From Muricea muricata (lineage: Eukaryota; Cnidaria; Anthozoa; Malacalcyonacea; Plexauridae), in NCBI GenBank assembly GCA_963855995.1, contig OY979718.1:28677282-28741281 (forward strand): a stretch of 64,000 nt of DNA. Reading direction: 5' to 3'. Positions 37,056 through 52,000 of this stretch are shown one piece after another. The notes below the pieces were generated by a model. That model was not told where the DNA came from and searched no databases. It worked only from the letters and a program-made list of their open reading frames with translations. The translations under genes and the position numbers were made by a program. Each line of letters begins with the position of its first letter. Positions within the stretch are counted from its first letter, which is position 1.

Positions 37056-40000
37056 GTGAGTCCTTCAACATTATTCGAATGAACGTAGAGCATATGTCAT
37101 CATCATATGTCCTATTTATAGCTTATAATGTCCTGAAAATTAGAAAGGTGATACTGAATTAAACACAGGGATAAGTGGATGACAGGCAACTACCAGGTTA
37201 TTTTCGCATAAATATAATATGTAGTGGGTCGTTGCGGAAATGAATTTGTCGTTGCCATATCAACGTAGTGTTAATTCACCTGCGTATATTTCTGATTTTT
37301 GAAGGCAAGCAGTGAAAAAGTATATGCATGGGAATATCAAAGCCCAACATAATGATTTTAGTAGACCATTAATAAAACATGTCGAAAAACATGTAGAGCT
37401 AATTTGATGAAGGTTGTTCTTCCAAAAGCGTAAACTAAGAGTGCGCAAGGGATGATGGATTATTGCTTATATTTTCACCTCTAACCTTTGTTCTTTTAAA
37501 ATAGCATCTAAGGCACATAGGAAACTTGCGACGGAAAATTTACTTGCCACCAAGGTAATTTCCTGAGCACCTGCAGGGACTAAATAGACAACAAGACGCA
37601 TGCTTAGGCGCCCACTCCGCCTGCCAAGGAAAAAGTGGACACAAGGCCAGGCAGGGCAGTAAATAGAGTGTTGATTGGTGGAGGGGTGTATTCGTTTATT
37701 TCTGTTCTGCCCAAAGAATTCCTTTTGAAAAAACAGTTGTTATTAGGATCGATTTCAAACGACACAAAGGTGGAAACGCTCTGGAAACACCTCTAACATC
37801 TAGATACCTCTTAGTCTAAGACATTGGCACAGTAATATCCCAACTGTATGGGGCAATAACTTCCCATTGTAAAAATGAAATTCACTGCACTAGTTGGCAT
37901 TGTCTAGGGGGGGGGGGGGAGGGTGGTGTTTATACGAGAAACGCTACTGATCCGAGAAATGTATCGGCTTAAATTTGCCGATCCGTGAGCCTCGGAACAG
38001 TCGAAGCGTCTGGGTTCATTTTCAACTTGAGTTGATTAGTGTTTTAGTGCATGTTACTGTTGTTTTTCAGACCTCGTGTTTCTTGTGTACTGAAGTACAT
38101 GTTTCATATCTTATGTAATCTTTAAGTCTAAGATGACCAAAAATTAATGTCTAGCACTCTAGCTACTCGTAGTTCTAGTAAGATTGGATTTTTTAGAATT
38201 CAGTTTAAAATGCATATGACATACTCACCATTTTATGTCAAAGATGCGCCGTAACGACACGATTCAAATGATATATACCCTTCTTTGAACGGATAAGTAC
38301 TTCCAGAGATATTTGGCTTCAAACACACAAAAATTGGGTTTTTAAAGCTTTAGCCAGGAGAAAAGAGGCTGGGTCGAATTAGCACTGTGACGTCATACCA
38401 GAAACACGTTCCAGTGCCGCATATAAAAGTAGTACAAAATATAGTTATGTGCGAAGCGAAAAATAGCCAAAAATAATTACTTTTTGGGAGATATTTGTTT
38501 GTATATTAATTTGTACATTCAAGGTGACTGAAAACATCATTGTATCCTGGAAACTGAAGGAAATAGCTCAAATTTAGAGATTTGAGTCAAATGCAATGTT
38601 GGCATTGAGATGGGCGTCGTCATTCACATAGCGCGTCTGTTTACAAAGGAATTATTAGCTTTGAAGCCGTAAAAGCACATCGGATAAATTAGCTAGAGAT
38701 ATTTTAAATCGCTAGCTGAGAATAAATATATTAACCTGATAGCATCAATTGAATCAATAGTAACTGCTTTTTGTACATTTGATTGCCCAGCTCCAGTCCA
38801 GGAAGTCTCCAGAACATAATTTGTAGGGAACTTTAACATATATTCCTAAAATCAAAATGTTGAATATCCTCTCACATACTTGAAATCACATATTCGTATG
38901 TTGAATTGTTATAAATATGTACGATCCCATAAGTAAATAAATCACTTACACAAAATATCTGCGTCTCAGCCTAGGTAAAAATAGAAACTATTGTGTATGA
39001 ATTAATTTGAATTTGGCACACATTTCCATTATCCCATACTTGATCCTTGCTCATGGAATGACGAAATCTATCAAAATTTGTCGTTTAACGAAGCGAGAAA
39101 TGAGGGAAACACGTTCTCAAAACTTCACCGCGATCATCGCTCTCATGAAAGTTTCGCAGTGGAGTTTGCGGTTTCAAAACATTTTGCATGAGAATCTTTG
39201 CACATAGAACCTTCTTGTTACATGTTAAATGCATGCATGTTGAAATGAGTGTTTTGTGCACATATTGCGCTAGAAACTGAGTTTAAACGCTGTGTTTCGA
39301 TCGGCTCAAGCAGATTAAGAAGAAAAATAATAAGAAGAAATATAATACGAAAAAAGCCTCGAAAGGGGAAATTTAAGCTCCGCCACACCTACGGCAACGG
39401 AGTAATAATCCATCATTCCTTGCGCGCTCGTAGTTCATAGTTTATACGCTCTTGGAATTAATGACAAACTCAATTGAAATAGATGTACATTACTACATTT
39501 ATCAAAAGTGACGTTTCATCTCAGGATATCTTCGGACAAAATGAATACAAGATATGAGTGTAAATGTGAAAATACATTAGCATATAATTTAACATATTCA
39601 AATTGAAGGCTCACTGATATATATTTTCATACACGCTTTCGGCTAACAGACTTTATTATATTGACTCCCATCGAATATTAAGTATTCTGTAATCTGATTG
39701 GCTCACTGCTAGTAAGATATTAGCTCCTATCCTACTAGTAGAGAAAACAAGACGGCGGCCAAAAGTTTTTCGATCGCAAAAATCTTGTTTTGAGCATTTT
39801 GGCAGCCTTTTTTGGCCATACGTACAGCACATAAACTTTGATGAAGTTTTTGAAGGTTAGTACTTGATTTCAATGCCACCTAAACACGTATAAAATACAC
39901 TTTTTTACGAATTAATACTGAATAAGTGCCCCGAAAGCTGGAAAAAATTATAATTGTTTTGAATTGCAATTAATAAAAAAACAGTACTCCATTTTGAGAT

Positions 40001-43000
40001 CAACAAGCGTTTGTTTCGCTTAAAACATTCATATTTTTAAGAATTTGAAACTTTTGTCTACATAATAAAACAGTTATTCGAGTCACTCTCGTCGTATATG
40101 AGCGATAGCCGACTCGGTGCTACACAACTCGTCGGCTATCAGCTCACATACGACTTGAGTTCGTAGAATAACTGTTAAATCGCCTTCGATGGGCAATGAT
40201 GGTCCAAAAGACACAAAGAAAGTATGTGGTTTGGCTTGGAATCTAACATACCATATAAATCCGTCTACCAAAATAATATGCAAAGCCAAATTTTTCTGAT
40301 AACTAAGGCAATATTTAACAACATTTGATTTCCTGATTTTTTGCTAGATTTACGTTCCATTTTTGAATGCAAAGAATATAAAAATTGTCGAAACAGGGTA
40401 AATTTGTAAGATAACCTTTGGATTTTTACTGCCTTCTCTTGGCATGGATCTCCTTCTTAAATATGATACGAACTGTGCCTTTGTGATATACTATGCGTTT
40501 TTCTTTGTGAGCATAGTGTATTGTCCAAAAAGTAACATAGAGTTTTTGTCATCGTTAATGGTTATTCAAGACTCTACAGTCTTGACAAACTTATGCCATT
40601 GTAACAGGATGTTGAAAATGCAAGATGCAACATTGTTGGGACAACATCGCTTCTGGTTGTCATTAACATTGAAAAATATTGTTTGAGTCCAAATCAACTC
40701 GCAATTACGTGTAATAATGCTGAGAACAATATTGTTAACAACCAGGAACATTATTGCCACAACAACATTGTCGATTTTTTGCCGTGTAGTTCGTGAAATC
40801 AACGACGTGATCATTAGTCCACCCACATTTTGCCACACTAGATCCCTTCATGAAAGGTACTACATTTCTTAAATGTTCTGATTTTCTGGTCGTACCTGTT
40901 TTGCCGATGTAATCACATGGTATCTAGTAAGGACGAAAACTCGCGGTATACCTTTCATGGAAGTGTCATTTGCAGTGAATCTGTGGGGCCTTTATTACAC
41001 GGTTTATGTCGTGCGACGCTATGCGTTCAATAGATTAAAAAATGTTCTTTTTACTAATCCTTTTGAACTCGGCGTAATATTTTTCCTTTTCTGTTTACCA
41101 ATTAAACTTGTTAGCAATTTTAGAGGGTAGCCATTTAAATGGATTGCATCACTAACACGCTTTAATTATCGTCTCTTGTTGCTCTAATTGGTTGGTCAGG
41201 TCAAAGATCTATTAATGAGGGTCGTTGCGGTGCTATTTTTTTATTATAGTCATAATGGAAATCCTAACCTAAGTAGCAGTTTGTATGAGAAGGTTTGCGG
41301 TCAGCGATAAGGGAAATTGCGCCGGTGCCTGTTGCGAAAGCCCAACTTAGTTTACTGTTAATGATAAGCCAGGAATGTGCACACATCATTTCCTTCCTAC
41401 ATTAATATTTTTTATTATTTTTAAACTTCTGACAGAAATTTTCAGAGTCTCATGCATTTTTTAAAAGTGAGTGTTGGAACCGGCATTCTTGGTCTTCCTG
41501 TTGCAGTTATGAGTGCTGGCATTGTGGTAAGAATTAATACAATATTATTAATGTTTTGACAGTCACTCTGCAGTCCACATAAATAGTGTCGTTCGATATT
41601 TAAGCATCGTCTGAACTAGCTATACTCTATGATTTGCTAACCTTTCTTTTCACTATTTTAAAAAGGGCTTGTTTGCGTTGTAATTTAGCACTTTCAACAC
41701 TTTGACCATAAAAATGAACGGAAATGTACACAACGCAGAACAACGCAATAGTACAGTAGTCCCTCGCTAAATCCAAAGGAGAATGAAAAATTGTTTGCTC
41801 CGTTAGCAATGATAGCGAAGATGCAATGATTGCACCGCGGAAAAGGCATTCAAATTCCGTGCAAACTGAAGTTTATTGGACAGAGAAAACATGTAGAGGT
41901 TTAAGAGCAACCTGCATCCTACAGCCTACAGCCTACAGGCAAATTGACTTGCAGGACTTACTGACCGTAACGAAAAAGATAACGGGTGTACAATCTACCA
42001 GAGCACATTGCGGTCGTAAATCGTTTCAAAATTTCGTTTTTCGAAGCCCATGCATAAGAGAAGAGGACATTTTCTATGTTTTCCTTTGGTGCTCTTCTTG
42101 CCATCTTTTCAGTCGTTTTTGCTCGATGCAGTTCATTCGGGCAAGATGTATATATGTTTTATATGTTTCATTACGTTTAATTTCAAAATTACGAAGTTTG
42201 CAATGTGTATACCTTTCTGCATTTAATATCATGCTCTCGCATCTTTTTGTGATACACGAAACATAGGTTGGAAAACAATCCATCTTTCTACTGGGGGAGC
42301 ATATTGTTTATTACAAAAATTTTTCATCGATTACACGTTTTACTCCGCCTCCTCTTGGGTTACAGCTCGTGGGTGATGCTGAAGCATGGGCTCAGGTCAA
42401 TATATCGCCTAAGGCAATTTATTCTGTTGCGAAAAACAACTTATATTTAATAAACGAGCATGCAACTTAATTATTTACACATTTATTTTAATTTTATTTG
42501 ATTTGAAATTACAGAGAATCAGCAAAAAATATTGGTTTAGTAATCTTGTAAAACGATATAATGTTTGGTTATTTTACTATCATAGGTTGGGCCAATATGT
42601 TTATTTATCATCGCTCTTATTACAGTACATTGCATGCTTATATTGGTGGACAGTGCGAGGGAACTTGGTAAATTGTAAGTAATAAAGAAAATTCTCTTTT
42701 CAATTTGCACCTTATCTTAAATAAATCTTAACATCTGAGATGTGTATACAGTTTTTATGGAGGTGGCTGTAAACAATTCTTATTTGGCTTATTTCAAACT
42801 AATCTATATTGTTAAAAAGACCATTAAAAAGTAAAGAAATATGAACACGTAACTTGTTGAAATACTCATTTATCTGAGCCTAATGAAGCTTTGTATTATA
42901 AACATTTATGGCTTTTAAAGTTTACCCTAGTACCCTTTTTAAATATGCATTTCACGCGGACACGTTTCTATTTGCTGTATTAAAAATTGCCATTGCGACT

Positions 43001-46000
43001 TTATGGTTACTAGATAACTATTAGTTAGGTGGCTGTTTTTTAATTACTATACATGAAGCTAATTTTCTTAGGTGTCCAAAAAAGCATACACTGTTTGATT
43101 TTATATAACATAAAAGCTGTAAAAGCTATTTGACCAAAAATAAAAATCACTGTATCTCTCTTTTTTATATGTAACAATTATTCACTAATTTGCGTACGAT
43201 TTTGAGGAGATGTAAGCAATTGAAGTTGCCAGAAGTTTTAGAAATGAGTGGAAAAATGATAAAAATGGCTGCATCAAACTAATTTGACAGTAGTTGTCAC
43301 TTTTATATTGCTAATTTGAATTTCTGCGATTTTATCTTCAATTTTAGGTCATTATCTACCTTGCAAACCAAGTCAAAAATAAAACTTGTGTTAAATTAAA
43401 ATTCTTATGAATAAAATATAGTAATAATTCGCGTTACATACAGAGTCAAGCTTTTCCGTGGAAGTATAAGCTTTCAAAAATTTCGAGAGCCACAGAGTAT
43501 TTTTATAAAATATAAAACCACGTTAACTCCGAGAATAAACATTTCTTAATTCTTGCTTTCGACTATGTTTAAAAAATGTTTTCGAAGTTGTTTCATATTT
43601 CATACGTTTTTATTATGTAATCATTTTGTTCTTAAATATTAGCACATTCTTCTGACTCTAATGGAAATAATAAAAAAGTAAAATAAACTGAAATTTGATA
43701 TGCTGTTTATAGCATTTTCTACATTTTCGGAAATTCCAGTTTAATTATCAAAAATCAATAACCCGGGAACAAAGACTGATTACGTTCTAAGCCAATCAGC
43801 GCGTTTCACATTTTCGCCCTAGACCAATCAGAATGCTTGAAGTTAAAAAACATAAACAAAAAGAGCAGGAAAAACTGACCGTCTTTTAAGGCCTCCGTGA
43901 GCTTCGTTATTTAAATTTTCGATCTGGAACCAAAAGATCGATATAAAACATGGTATAAATCTCTTTACATGGTATAATTGCAATGAATATACATTCTAGC
44001 GCATATAAATAAAACGAGTACTTGAAAAACAATGCGTGTTTTTTGAATGAATTTGATGAATGTTTGGATGAATGTTTTTTGCTGAATTACTGTGGTTTTA
44101 TAATGCAAGGATATAATTTTGTTGTTAAAACTCAAAACACCTTGTTATCGGTCAAAAATGGCTCAATATATAGGACAAATTTGTGGCTGATGAAATCATA
44201 TGTCATATCCGGTAAATCGGACTTCGAAATATAATAAATTATTAACAGAGGACGTTGCAAAGTCTAGCGTGGGATAAATGCGCGTCTCCACTGGCAAATG
44301 CGCTGCAGCAACGTGTCAAGCGTACTTTCGTACCATCGGTATGGATCTGCTCTTCGTGGTGCTCATCATCATCGTCCGACTCGTCCGTATCAGTTTTGTC
44401 GTCACTTGATTTCTCGTCTTCGTTCTCGTAGAAGGTATCTTTTGGATCACTTAAACAGCCTCGTTCGCTGTCTTGCCAAGAGGTTCAAGCTTTGTCACCA
44501 ACAAGGATTGAAAAATCGGACAAACTAAATTCAAAACCCGGTTCAGGTCTTGCAATGAACCCAAATTCAAAACCCGGTCAAGGTCTTAATTCAAAACTCG
44601 TTTCTGTACGAATGAATATCTGGTCTTAGTTGAAAATAAAAATAACCATAAAATATCAAGACGCAGGCAACACAACAAGAATTTACTCAAAATATGAGCA
44701 CAACAACTTGTAAATTATTCAATTGATATTAAAACTAAAATTTATGTTTTATGACTTATCACTACATATCCTATCAGTTGAACTTTGGTATTTTTCAATC
44801 TCCTCACAGCCTCACAGTCTAGAGTTTCACATCGTTCTTGTTCCTTAACTTTCTTAGGCTTAGTTGCATTCAAGCCATACAAAAGATCAGACATTTGAAT
44901 TACAGTATATATAATTGAGTTAATGCTTAATACGAGCGGAACATAGTTGTCTAGCAGATTTACTAAAGTCAGGTACTCAGAATCTGTACACTTTCCAGAC
45001 ACTGAAAGAGCCATCTCTCTAATTAGTGCCAATCCTCCGTAGACAACTTCGAGCAACAACGAGATTCTCCAAGGTTTAGGTTTCTTTGCCAGCTTTGAAT
45101 TTTTCCCCAAATAAGAATGAATACAAATCTGCAAATATTTCATGATATATAAGCAAAATGCATTCTCTTACATTCAAAGAAACGTGCAATGGACCGATGA
45201 GAGGAACAATATTTTAAAGAACTGTTGGTAAACTAGGTGAATCAGGGTGCACAAATCTTCGAATAAAGATGCATTGGTCAGTCACCAACGAATAGAGCAA
45301 TGAAATGATTAAGGCATATTTGCGCATACAGACCGCAAGAGAGCATTTTGTTAAGCATGTCAATACTCTCAGCAAGTTTGGTGTTGTCCACACGTCTCAT
45401 TTGTTCTAGTTCAGTTTGTTGGTAATCATGAACTAGTTGTCGTTGACGCTCATACTCCGGATCAAAATATTTCGCCACAGCTCGGTCAGGCATACCTTCG
45501 GCAAATGTCTTTGCTAGTTCGTGCATGCTGTTTGAGATAAAGACTTTCATGCTGTCAATTTCAACTGGGACGTTTAGTAACAAGTTAATCCTTTCCTTTG
45601 GTACTGCCTTTATATTAGAGAACACTTTCAAAAAGCAAAGTAGACAAGTGTATTGCATCTGGTTGTTTTTTAGACTGTGGCCGCAGCTTTGTGTAGATAT
45701 TGTGGTAGTCATCAATGCAGAATATGAGAAACTGGTTCTTTTCTGTTGCTGATTCAATAAAACTAACTACATTCCTTGATAAGATAATAAGGACAATTTT
45801 TCTTAGGATTTAAGTGTGTGAGGTGAGCAGCTATACCAAGATTTCTGTGAGACTGAAGTCCCTGTTCAGGGATACCGAATTGTTGGAAGGTTTCACTTGG
45901 AATGAGTTGGATCTTTGTGATTGTGAATACACCATGATATAAATAATAACCATTTTTTGTAATTTACTAAGTTGTTTGCATTCAGTGGGCATTCGATCAG

Positions 46001-49000
46001 AACGTATAGCCTCATTGATGTAACCATATAGATTTGCAGATACAGCATCTCCGCCGCATATATTGTTAAAGACAGAAGGGCTCATTTCTAATTGCAATTG
46101 TGGTAAATGGGCAATATGGGACCGGCATTAAAATTAGGACAAAATGATTCCTTCTTGAGAAGTAAAGCATACTACTCTGCTGAGAGGCAAACACCGTCCA
46201 TTGTTTAGCATTCTTTTTCTTCAATTAGGTTTAAGATGGCTTCCTACACTTATTATGATTTTGGGCACTGTTGTGGATTAAGGCTCATTGTGTCATGGTT
46301 TCGTAAGATATAACGCGTGAGGTGCCTTAGGATATTTATCTAATAATGTATGCAATGATGTAACGTGCGCTGGGATACCGATGCCTGTGTTTTAATGTCT
46401 TCTCCCTGATAATATTACTGTCTCTTTCCCTTTTCATCTTGTTAACATATTCTTTACAATTATTACCAGGCTCGATTCCTGTTTTTCCAGAGTTGAACAG
46501 ACATACCCGTAACCAGCATTGGTTTTTTATGCCACAGAGCAAGCAACAAGGAAATTGTTGCTCTCGCTTCCACCATGGAATCGAATTTTGGGGAGTTTTG
46601 CTCCAACGATGCTATTGAATGCCTCGTTTCTTTGTGAGTTGGCAATAGGAGCAAGTTTTGCAACCATAAAATCTGTGTAGTACTGGCTGAATATGCCTTC
46701 CAATGCCTTTTTCAGTTCAGTACATTGAAGGTCTTTTCCATAAGGAAGATAAAAGTGCTTGTATATTGCTCCATCTTGTTTCCATCGACACCACGAGTCA
46801 CTGCAATCTGTGTGTATGCCAAAAGCATGTAGTACTATGCATTTTAATGATGTTTGCATTGACTTTGAATCTTTTTTGTGTTGGTTAACTGCAACTGCAA
46901 AACATTTCACGAGATAGTTAATGACTTTAGTTGACAATGATGAGCAATCAGGAATTCTTTTCATTTTGGCAAGGTTGTGCAGTCTTGTAGTTAATGATTT
47001 TTTAATATGTATGATATAACTAATTTTCTCTACAGCATAGGGTACTTGGTGATGTACGAAACTTTTAGTTGTAGAGTCATCATCTCCAGTGTAGGTCGAG
47101 TATTTAGCATTCTGTTTTGTAATTTATTAAAAAGTTCAACAGCAGCTACACAGGTTCCCTAGCTTTTGAAGAAGTAATGTGATTTTTGCGGCAGTCATGT
47201 TTGTGTGGGGTGGTGTTTAGTCTTTTGGCATTGTCACATGTCCTGCTGTTGTGAAGTTCATTATTTTCCCAGATTGTAAGCTCATTGCTGCTGCTTTGTC
47301 AGTGTTTGAATTGAATCTTTTGCTTTGCGTCTGCCAGCCCATGTTATAGAAGCATGTTAATGGAATAAGATTATCTGCTTTTCTCCACATCAACACATGT
47401 TCAGGGGGCCACTGCTTTACCGGCTTCTCGCTCTCTACTATTGAGTGATGCTCGGCTAATGGTTGGTACATTCATAACTGACAAGATCCCGTTTAAATGT
47501 GTTTCGCCAATTCCAGTGTGTAGGCTGGCTAAAGCTGCTTTTGTGTTGTTGTCATTTGCCTTTGAACCAGCAGCACCAGATTTGTGAGTGAGGTTTTAAA
47601 AACATTAATTTGACCACAAAATTGACATTTACTGGCAAGACCATATAACTTTTCATGTTGTATATTGCTCAGAGAAAGAGCACCGTAAAAATGGTAAAGT
47701 ATTTCTACTGCATTTTTGTGTATTCAAGGTAGATTTTATGTGTACGGTAACGTCACTTAGGGGTGGTAATTGTTAAATATTTACAAGCTTTTAATAGCTG
47801 CACGTTAAATAAGCTCGGAATATATATATTTATATTGTTTTAACATGATAATATATTGGCAAACATAACCTGAAATTGTAGCTATTGTGTGTTTTTTGCA
47901 AATGCAGTTTTGTTTACCCTTCTTGCAGTGTAATTGTTTACAACTTTCCAATCTGTTTATAAGTGCATTCATATCGATAATTCCACTTCCATGTGGTAAA
48001 TTTTCTTTAAACCTTTGCTTTTCCTAACGCCAAATCATGGAGTTTATTAATTAGGCTATCAGTGTTTTAATTATGAGACCTGAATAATACGTTATGATAT
48101 GAAAAACGTGTCTGCGTTGCCTACCGTACTCAATCTTGTATTTAGCGATGTTTTCCACTGGTGTTGATTCGACATTCTCCTGAACGTCGTTCAAGAATTC
48201 TTTCCTTCTCCATCTCTGCAGCCCTTCTTTTAATTTTTCTATACGTTTTTTCCGTTTATGCTCTCGTTTTACCGAACTTTCCAGACGACAAACGAGAACT
48301 AAATCGCTCTGCCAAACTCTCCTACACAGAAGCTAATTATTTTTACCAGGCCTTTACACATCGAGATTGAAAATATGCTAGTGGGAAAAGCGTACCATTA
48401 TAATTAGTCTTACACGACGTAATTTTGGGAAGTGACTGAGCGCGCAAAGAATGACGGGAAAGGGGACATTGGAGAAGCCTCTGCCAAATAATGTTTTCAA
48501 GATGGCGATGAATAAAAATGTGTCGTTGTCGTTGTGCAGTAACTTCATCGCAAAAAAGTACAATGAAACATACCATCTATAATGAGATCATGTATTGAAT
48601 TTTCAACTTGATCTATATCACTTTCTATAACTATAAAACAAATCATATTCAATATATTTTTTAAAGCCATCGACACTTTAAACTTCTAGCTACGCCTTAT
48701 ACTTTTTAAAGTAAAACTAATAAACATCCACTTACCATCAATACTAAGATCATACATTGACCTTTCGAGTTCGTCAACATCACTCAGATCACTAGTCCAC
48801 TCCGCCATGTTGTGTTCACAAAACCGCTCATATGTTCACAGAGCCCTGACTGACTGACTCGTCTTCAGTCGCTTTAGTTGAAGGCGCGTGAAGGCGCGCG
48901 TTGCGTGACACCCGACTCCCAAAATTTTAACGAGGGATACCTGAGGATATTTAGGGACTGTGGAAGAGTCAGCACAGAGCCGAACATTATTTGGCAGAGT

Positions 49001-52000
49001 CTTTTCCCCTCATTTTCCGCCTTCCCGCTTCCCTCCGCGCGCTTGCGTTTGGTACACAAGTACTCCTCCATTACCCAATGAGTACATAAACGTTCACACA
49101 TTCTCCTCGCAGTGAACTCCTGGAGTAAACGCTATTGCAACGCTTTTACGTCGTGTAAGACTAATTATAATTAGCAACTTCCTGTAATTACGTCGTGTAA
49201 GACCAATTACAATGGCACGCTTTTCCCATATAATAGCGTATTTTCAATCTCGATGCGTAAATACCTAGGCTGGTAAAAACAATTAGCCTCTGCGAAGGAG
49301 AGTGGCTCTGCCAAGTTTACTTTACAATAATTTGTTGATCTATCGGCATTTAAAAATCCTGTGCCGTGCCAATCGCGCGAATTTTTCCTGCAACACGCGA
49401 GCGCTCCCGCACAACGCGCATATGTCCCGCATTGCTTTTTTGTTAGTAGTCCTGGCCGTGCCTTAATAAGTGTAGGGAGCCACCTTAATTTGAACTTGGC
49501 TATCTATACTAACTATTTGGCCTGAAGAAGTCAAGGTGATTGTTGTTGTATCACTTGCTTGGCTCTATAGGTATATAGTTCTTGTTGATTTTGAAGATCC
49601 GGAGAATTCTGCCCGGAGAACTCCCACTTCCAGCCTTGTCACCACTTGATGTCATTGCCCCATCTGATTGCCTGGATTGTTATTTGATTGTTCAATTGGT
49701 TCAAGGTATTCAGTGGAAGTTGAACATTTAGTATCGAGCAACTATACAAAATATTGCAGAGGAGCAGGACATTAGTGTACAAAAAATTATCCACTCTCAT
49801 AAGTGGATACAAGAGTTTGTACACACACTTTGTACACACACTTTGCAATCATAATTACCATGTGTGCTTGATCAGGATGTGTGGGGTCAAATTTTAAATT
49901 AAAGATACTCTTGCCGTTTGGCTGCATTATACTGTAGTGAGTAATGCGGCCAATATATAATTCCCCTATTAGCTACAAGTTTTGAGATCATAGAGAAATG
50001 CGCTATTCTAGAAAATCTATTCTAGTCTATTGCTTAGTGATGTGGATTTTCTTACCTTACTCTGTGTGTTTTTTTTCACCTCGTCAAGGTTGTTTCCACG
50101 TAAGAATGTGGTTACCTTTCGCTTACTAGCATTAAGCATGCTGTACATAAACTGTTTATTGTGTGCCAACCCTTTTTGTTCAATTCTGCATGCACATATC
50201 GCTCCAAAACGCTTACCACTGCTGTCAAAACACGGGTTTTTAAGTTTACAATTTTCGACCAATCCTTGTGAAAAGAATTGTTACAAACCTTTTAATTTTT
50301 GGCATTCTGATGTTCGTTTAGCTGTGAACTTGCGGTTTTTCCGAAAGTCGTAAAAAAGCTTTTTTGCCGCTGTTAATGACTTTCCCGCGGTTGCAAATTA
50401 AAATCCAATTGAGTCGTGTTTTAATGTGTCATCTCATAGGTAGCCCAGAGAACGCTGCGTGTTTTTATTCGCGTGGCGCTAAACCAATGAGTCGCGAGTG
50501 CCACACGAATAAAAACACGCAGCGTTCTCTGGGCTACTATGGTCATCTTATAGAACGTGGTCTATTTAGGTACATTTTTCAAAACTGCAAAGAGATGTGA
50601 ACCTCAGCAAAATCCTTAAAAAAACACGCATCATTTCTAAAGTACTCATTAGTTTTGACAATGCAATTATATGCGCTACCATGTACTGATGTACATTCAT
50701 GCCTTAGTTCAAAACCCCGAGACAAAATTCAAGATTTATATATGTTTTATATCGATCTTTTGGTTCCAGGTCAAAAATGTAAATAATGAAGCTCACTTAG
50801 GCCTTGAAAGAACGATCAGTTTTCCCTGCTCCTTTTGTTTACGTTTTTTAAATTTTAAGCATTCTGATTGGTCTAGGGAGAAAATGTCCACATACGTGTT
50901 GATTGGTTTAGAACGAAATCAGCTCTTTATTATAGTAAAATAAGTGTTTTTACATTACGTTTTCCTCATGCACATAACTTGAAAATTTGTAGAAGCAAAC
51001 GATCATCGTTAGATTACGGTGAAGCAGCAGAAGAATGTTGTCGAATCGTAGCCCCTTCACATGCAAAGACAGGAAGGTAAATATCAAAGCAAAAGCAAAT
51101 TTCCACCATGTCGTTTCTTGATTCCACTTAAATAAACCGCAACTTTAGTCTCAAAATTCTTGCTCAATTCAAGACTGCTTAAGAAGCAATCTTATAAACT
51201 CGAAATTATTTATCGGCAGCATACAAAACATGCCAAAGGGTGTGTAAAAAAGTTCAGTTTAATTCGTATTTATTTGTATTTATTTACTTGGTAAAAGCAA
51301 CCTACCCTTTACTTTAAAATACATCAAAAAATGTAGCACAAACCTGCATAACTGAGCCACATTAAATGTTGCGGTGATTAATGCGAACACAGCTAACCCA
51401 ATTAATAATTGTAAGAATTTTTTTAAAACAGTTTTAGCCTGCGAAGTGGGCGCTCTCGGGCTTAGGGGAGGAATTAAAACAGCGCCTGCCGCCAGCAGAA
51501 ATTTTTTTTGGGATCACTTTGGTTGGGAGCTTTGTAACCGCGCCTGCTATAACGCAATAGGAAAACTTCGCCTAATGTTAACCCTGATTCTAACCCCAAC
51601 CCAACCGCCTAAACGCCTAACCGTAATTTTATTTTTACCCTAACCCTAACCCTAACCCTAACCCTAACCCTAACCCTAACCTTAATCCTATTCGGGAAAA
51701 AAATTGGAAAAAAAGGCAAACCAACAAACAAGACAAAACCAAAAACAGCGCGCACGGGATCGAACCCTAGCTCACAAGAGCACGGGCAGCGCCTTAGCCG
51801 ATTGAGCTAACGAAGCTCTACGGATTTTAGCGTTCAAAAATTGTTTTTACTTACTCCTACCGGCGAAGTTTTCCTATTGCGTAATAGTAGGCGCGGTTAC
51901 AAAGCTCCCAACCAAAGTGATCCCAAAAAAAATATTAGCCTGCCGCCATCCCCTCGTAATTTGAAACACGTCCATTTGTCAATGATGTCTAACCTTTCAA

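Larger units (their letters stand above)
48314..49303. mobile_element. Foldback/TIR element within the Mutator-like element
   Basis: Left arm about 48314-48425 and right arm about 49165-49303 are inverted. Shared words are GCTAATT(A/G)TTTTTACCAG, CATCGAGATTGAAAATA, GGGAAAAGCGT and GTCTTACACGACGTAATT. The right arm repeats GTCTTACACGACGTAA once more inward (near 49150). The interior holds two minus-strand candidate exons. No TSD was assigned. Confidence 0.65.
43765..50935. mobile_element. Putative Mutator-like element with long TIRs in SLC36 intron 3
   Basis: Sequence at about 43770-44130 is the inverse of about 50560-50930, with roughly 20% divergence. Shared words include CCAATCAGAATGCTT, GGAACCAAAAGATCGATATA, AGCGCATATA, ATGCGTGTTTTTT and TTTTGCTGA. 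MULEs typically have long TIRs, and a MULE-type transposase remnant lies inside on the minus strand, which supports one 7.2-kb element. No TSD could be assigned, and two independent inverted solo copies remain possible. The right edge is about 60 bp before the acceptor of exon 4. Confidence 0.6.

Noticed and set aside
41754..41780. Pogo-like end CAGTAGTCCCTCGCTAAATC
   Set aside because: No inverse partner end was found nearby, so not called as an element.
41826..42266. 146-codon plus frame
   Set aside because: Lies within SLC36 intron 2, no domain, no splice support.
51749..51820. Functional tRNA gene
   Set aside because: A and B boxes are present but the T-stem has a mismatch and the acceptor strands do not pair.
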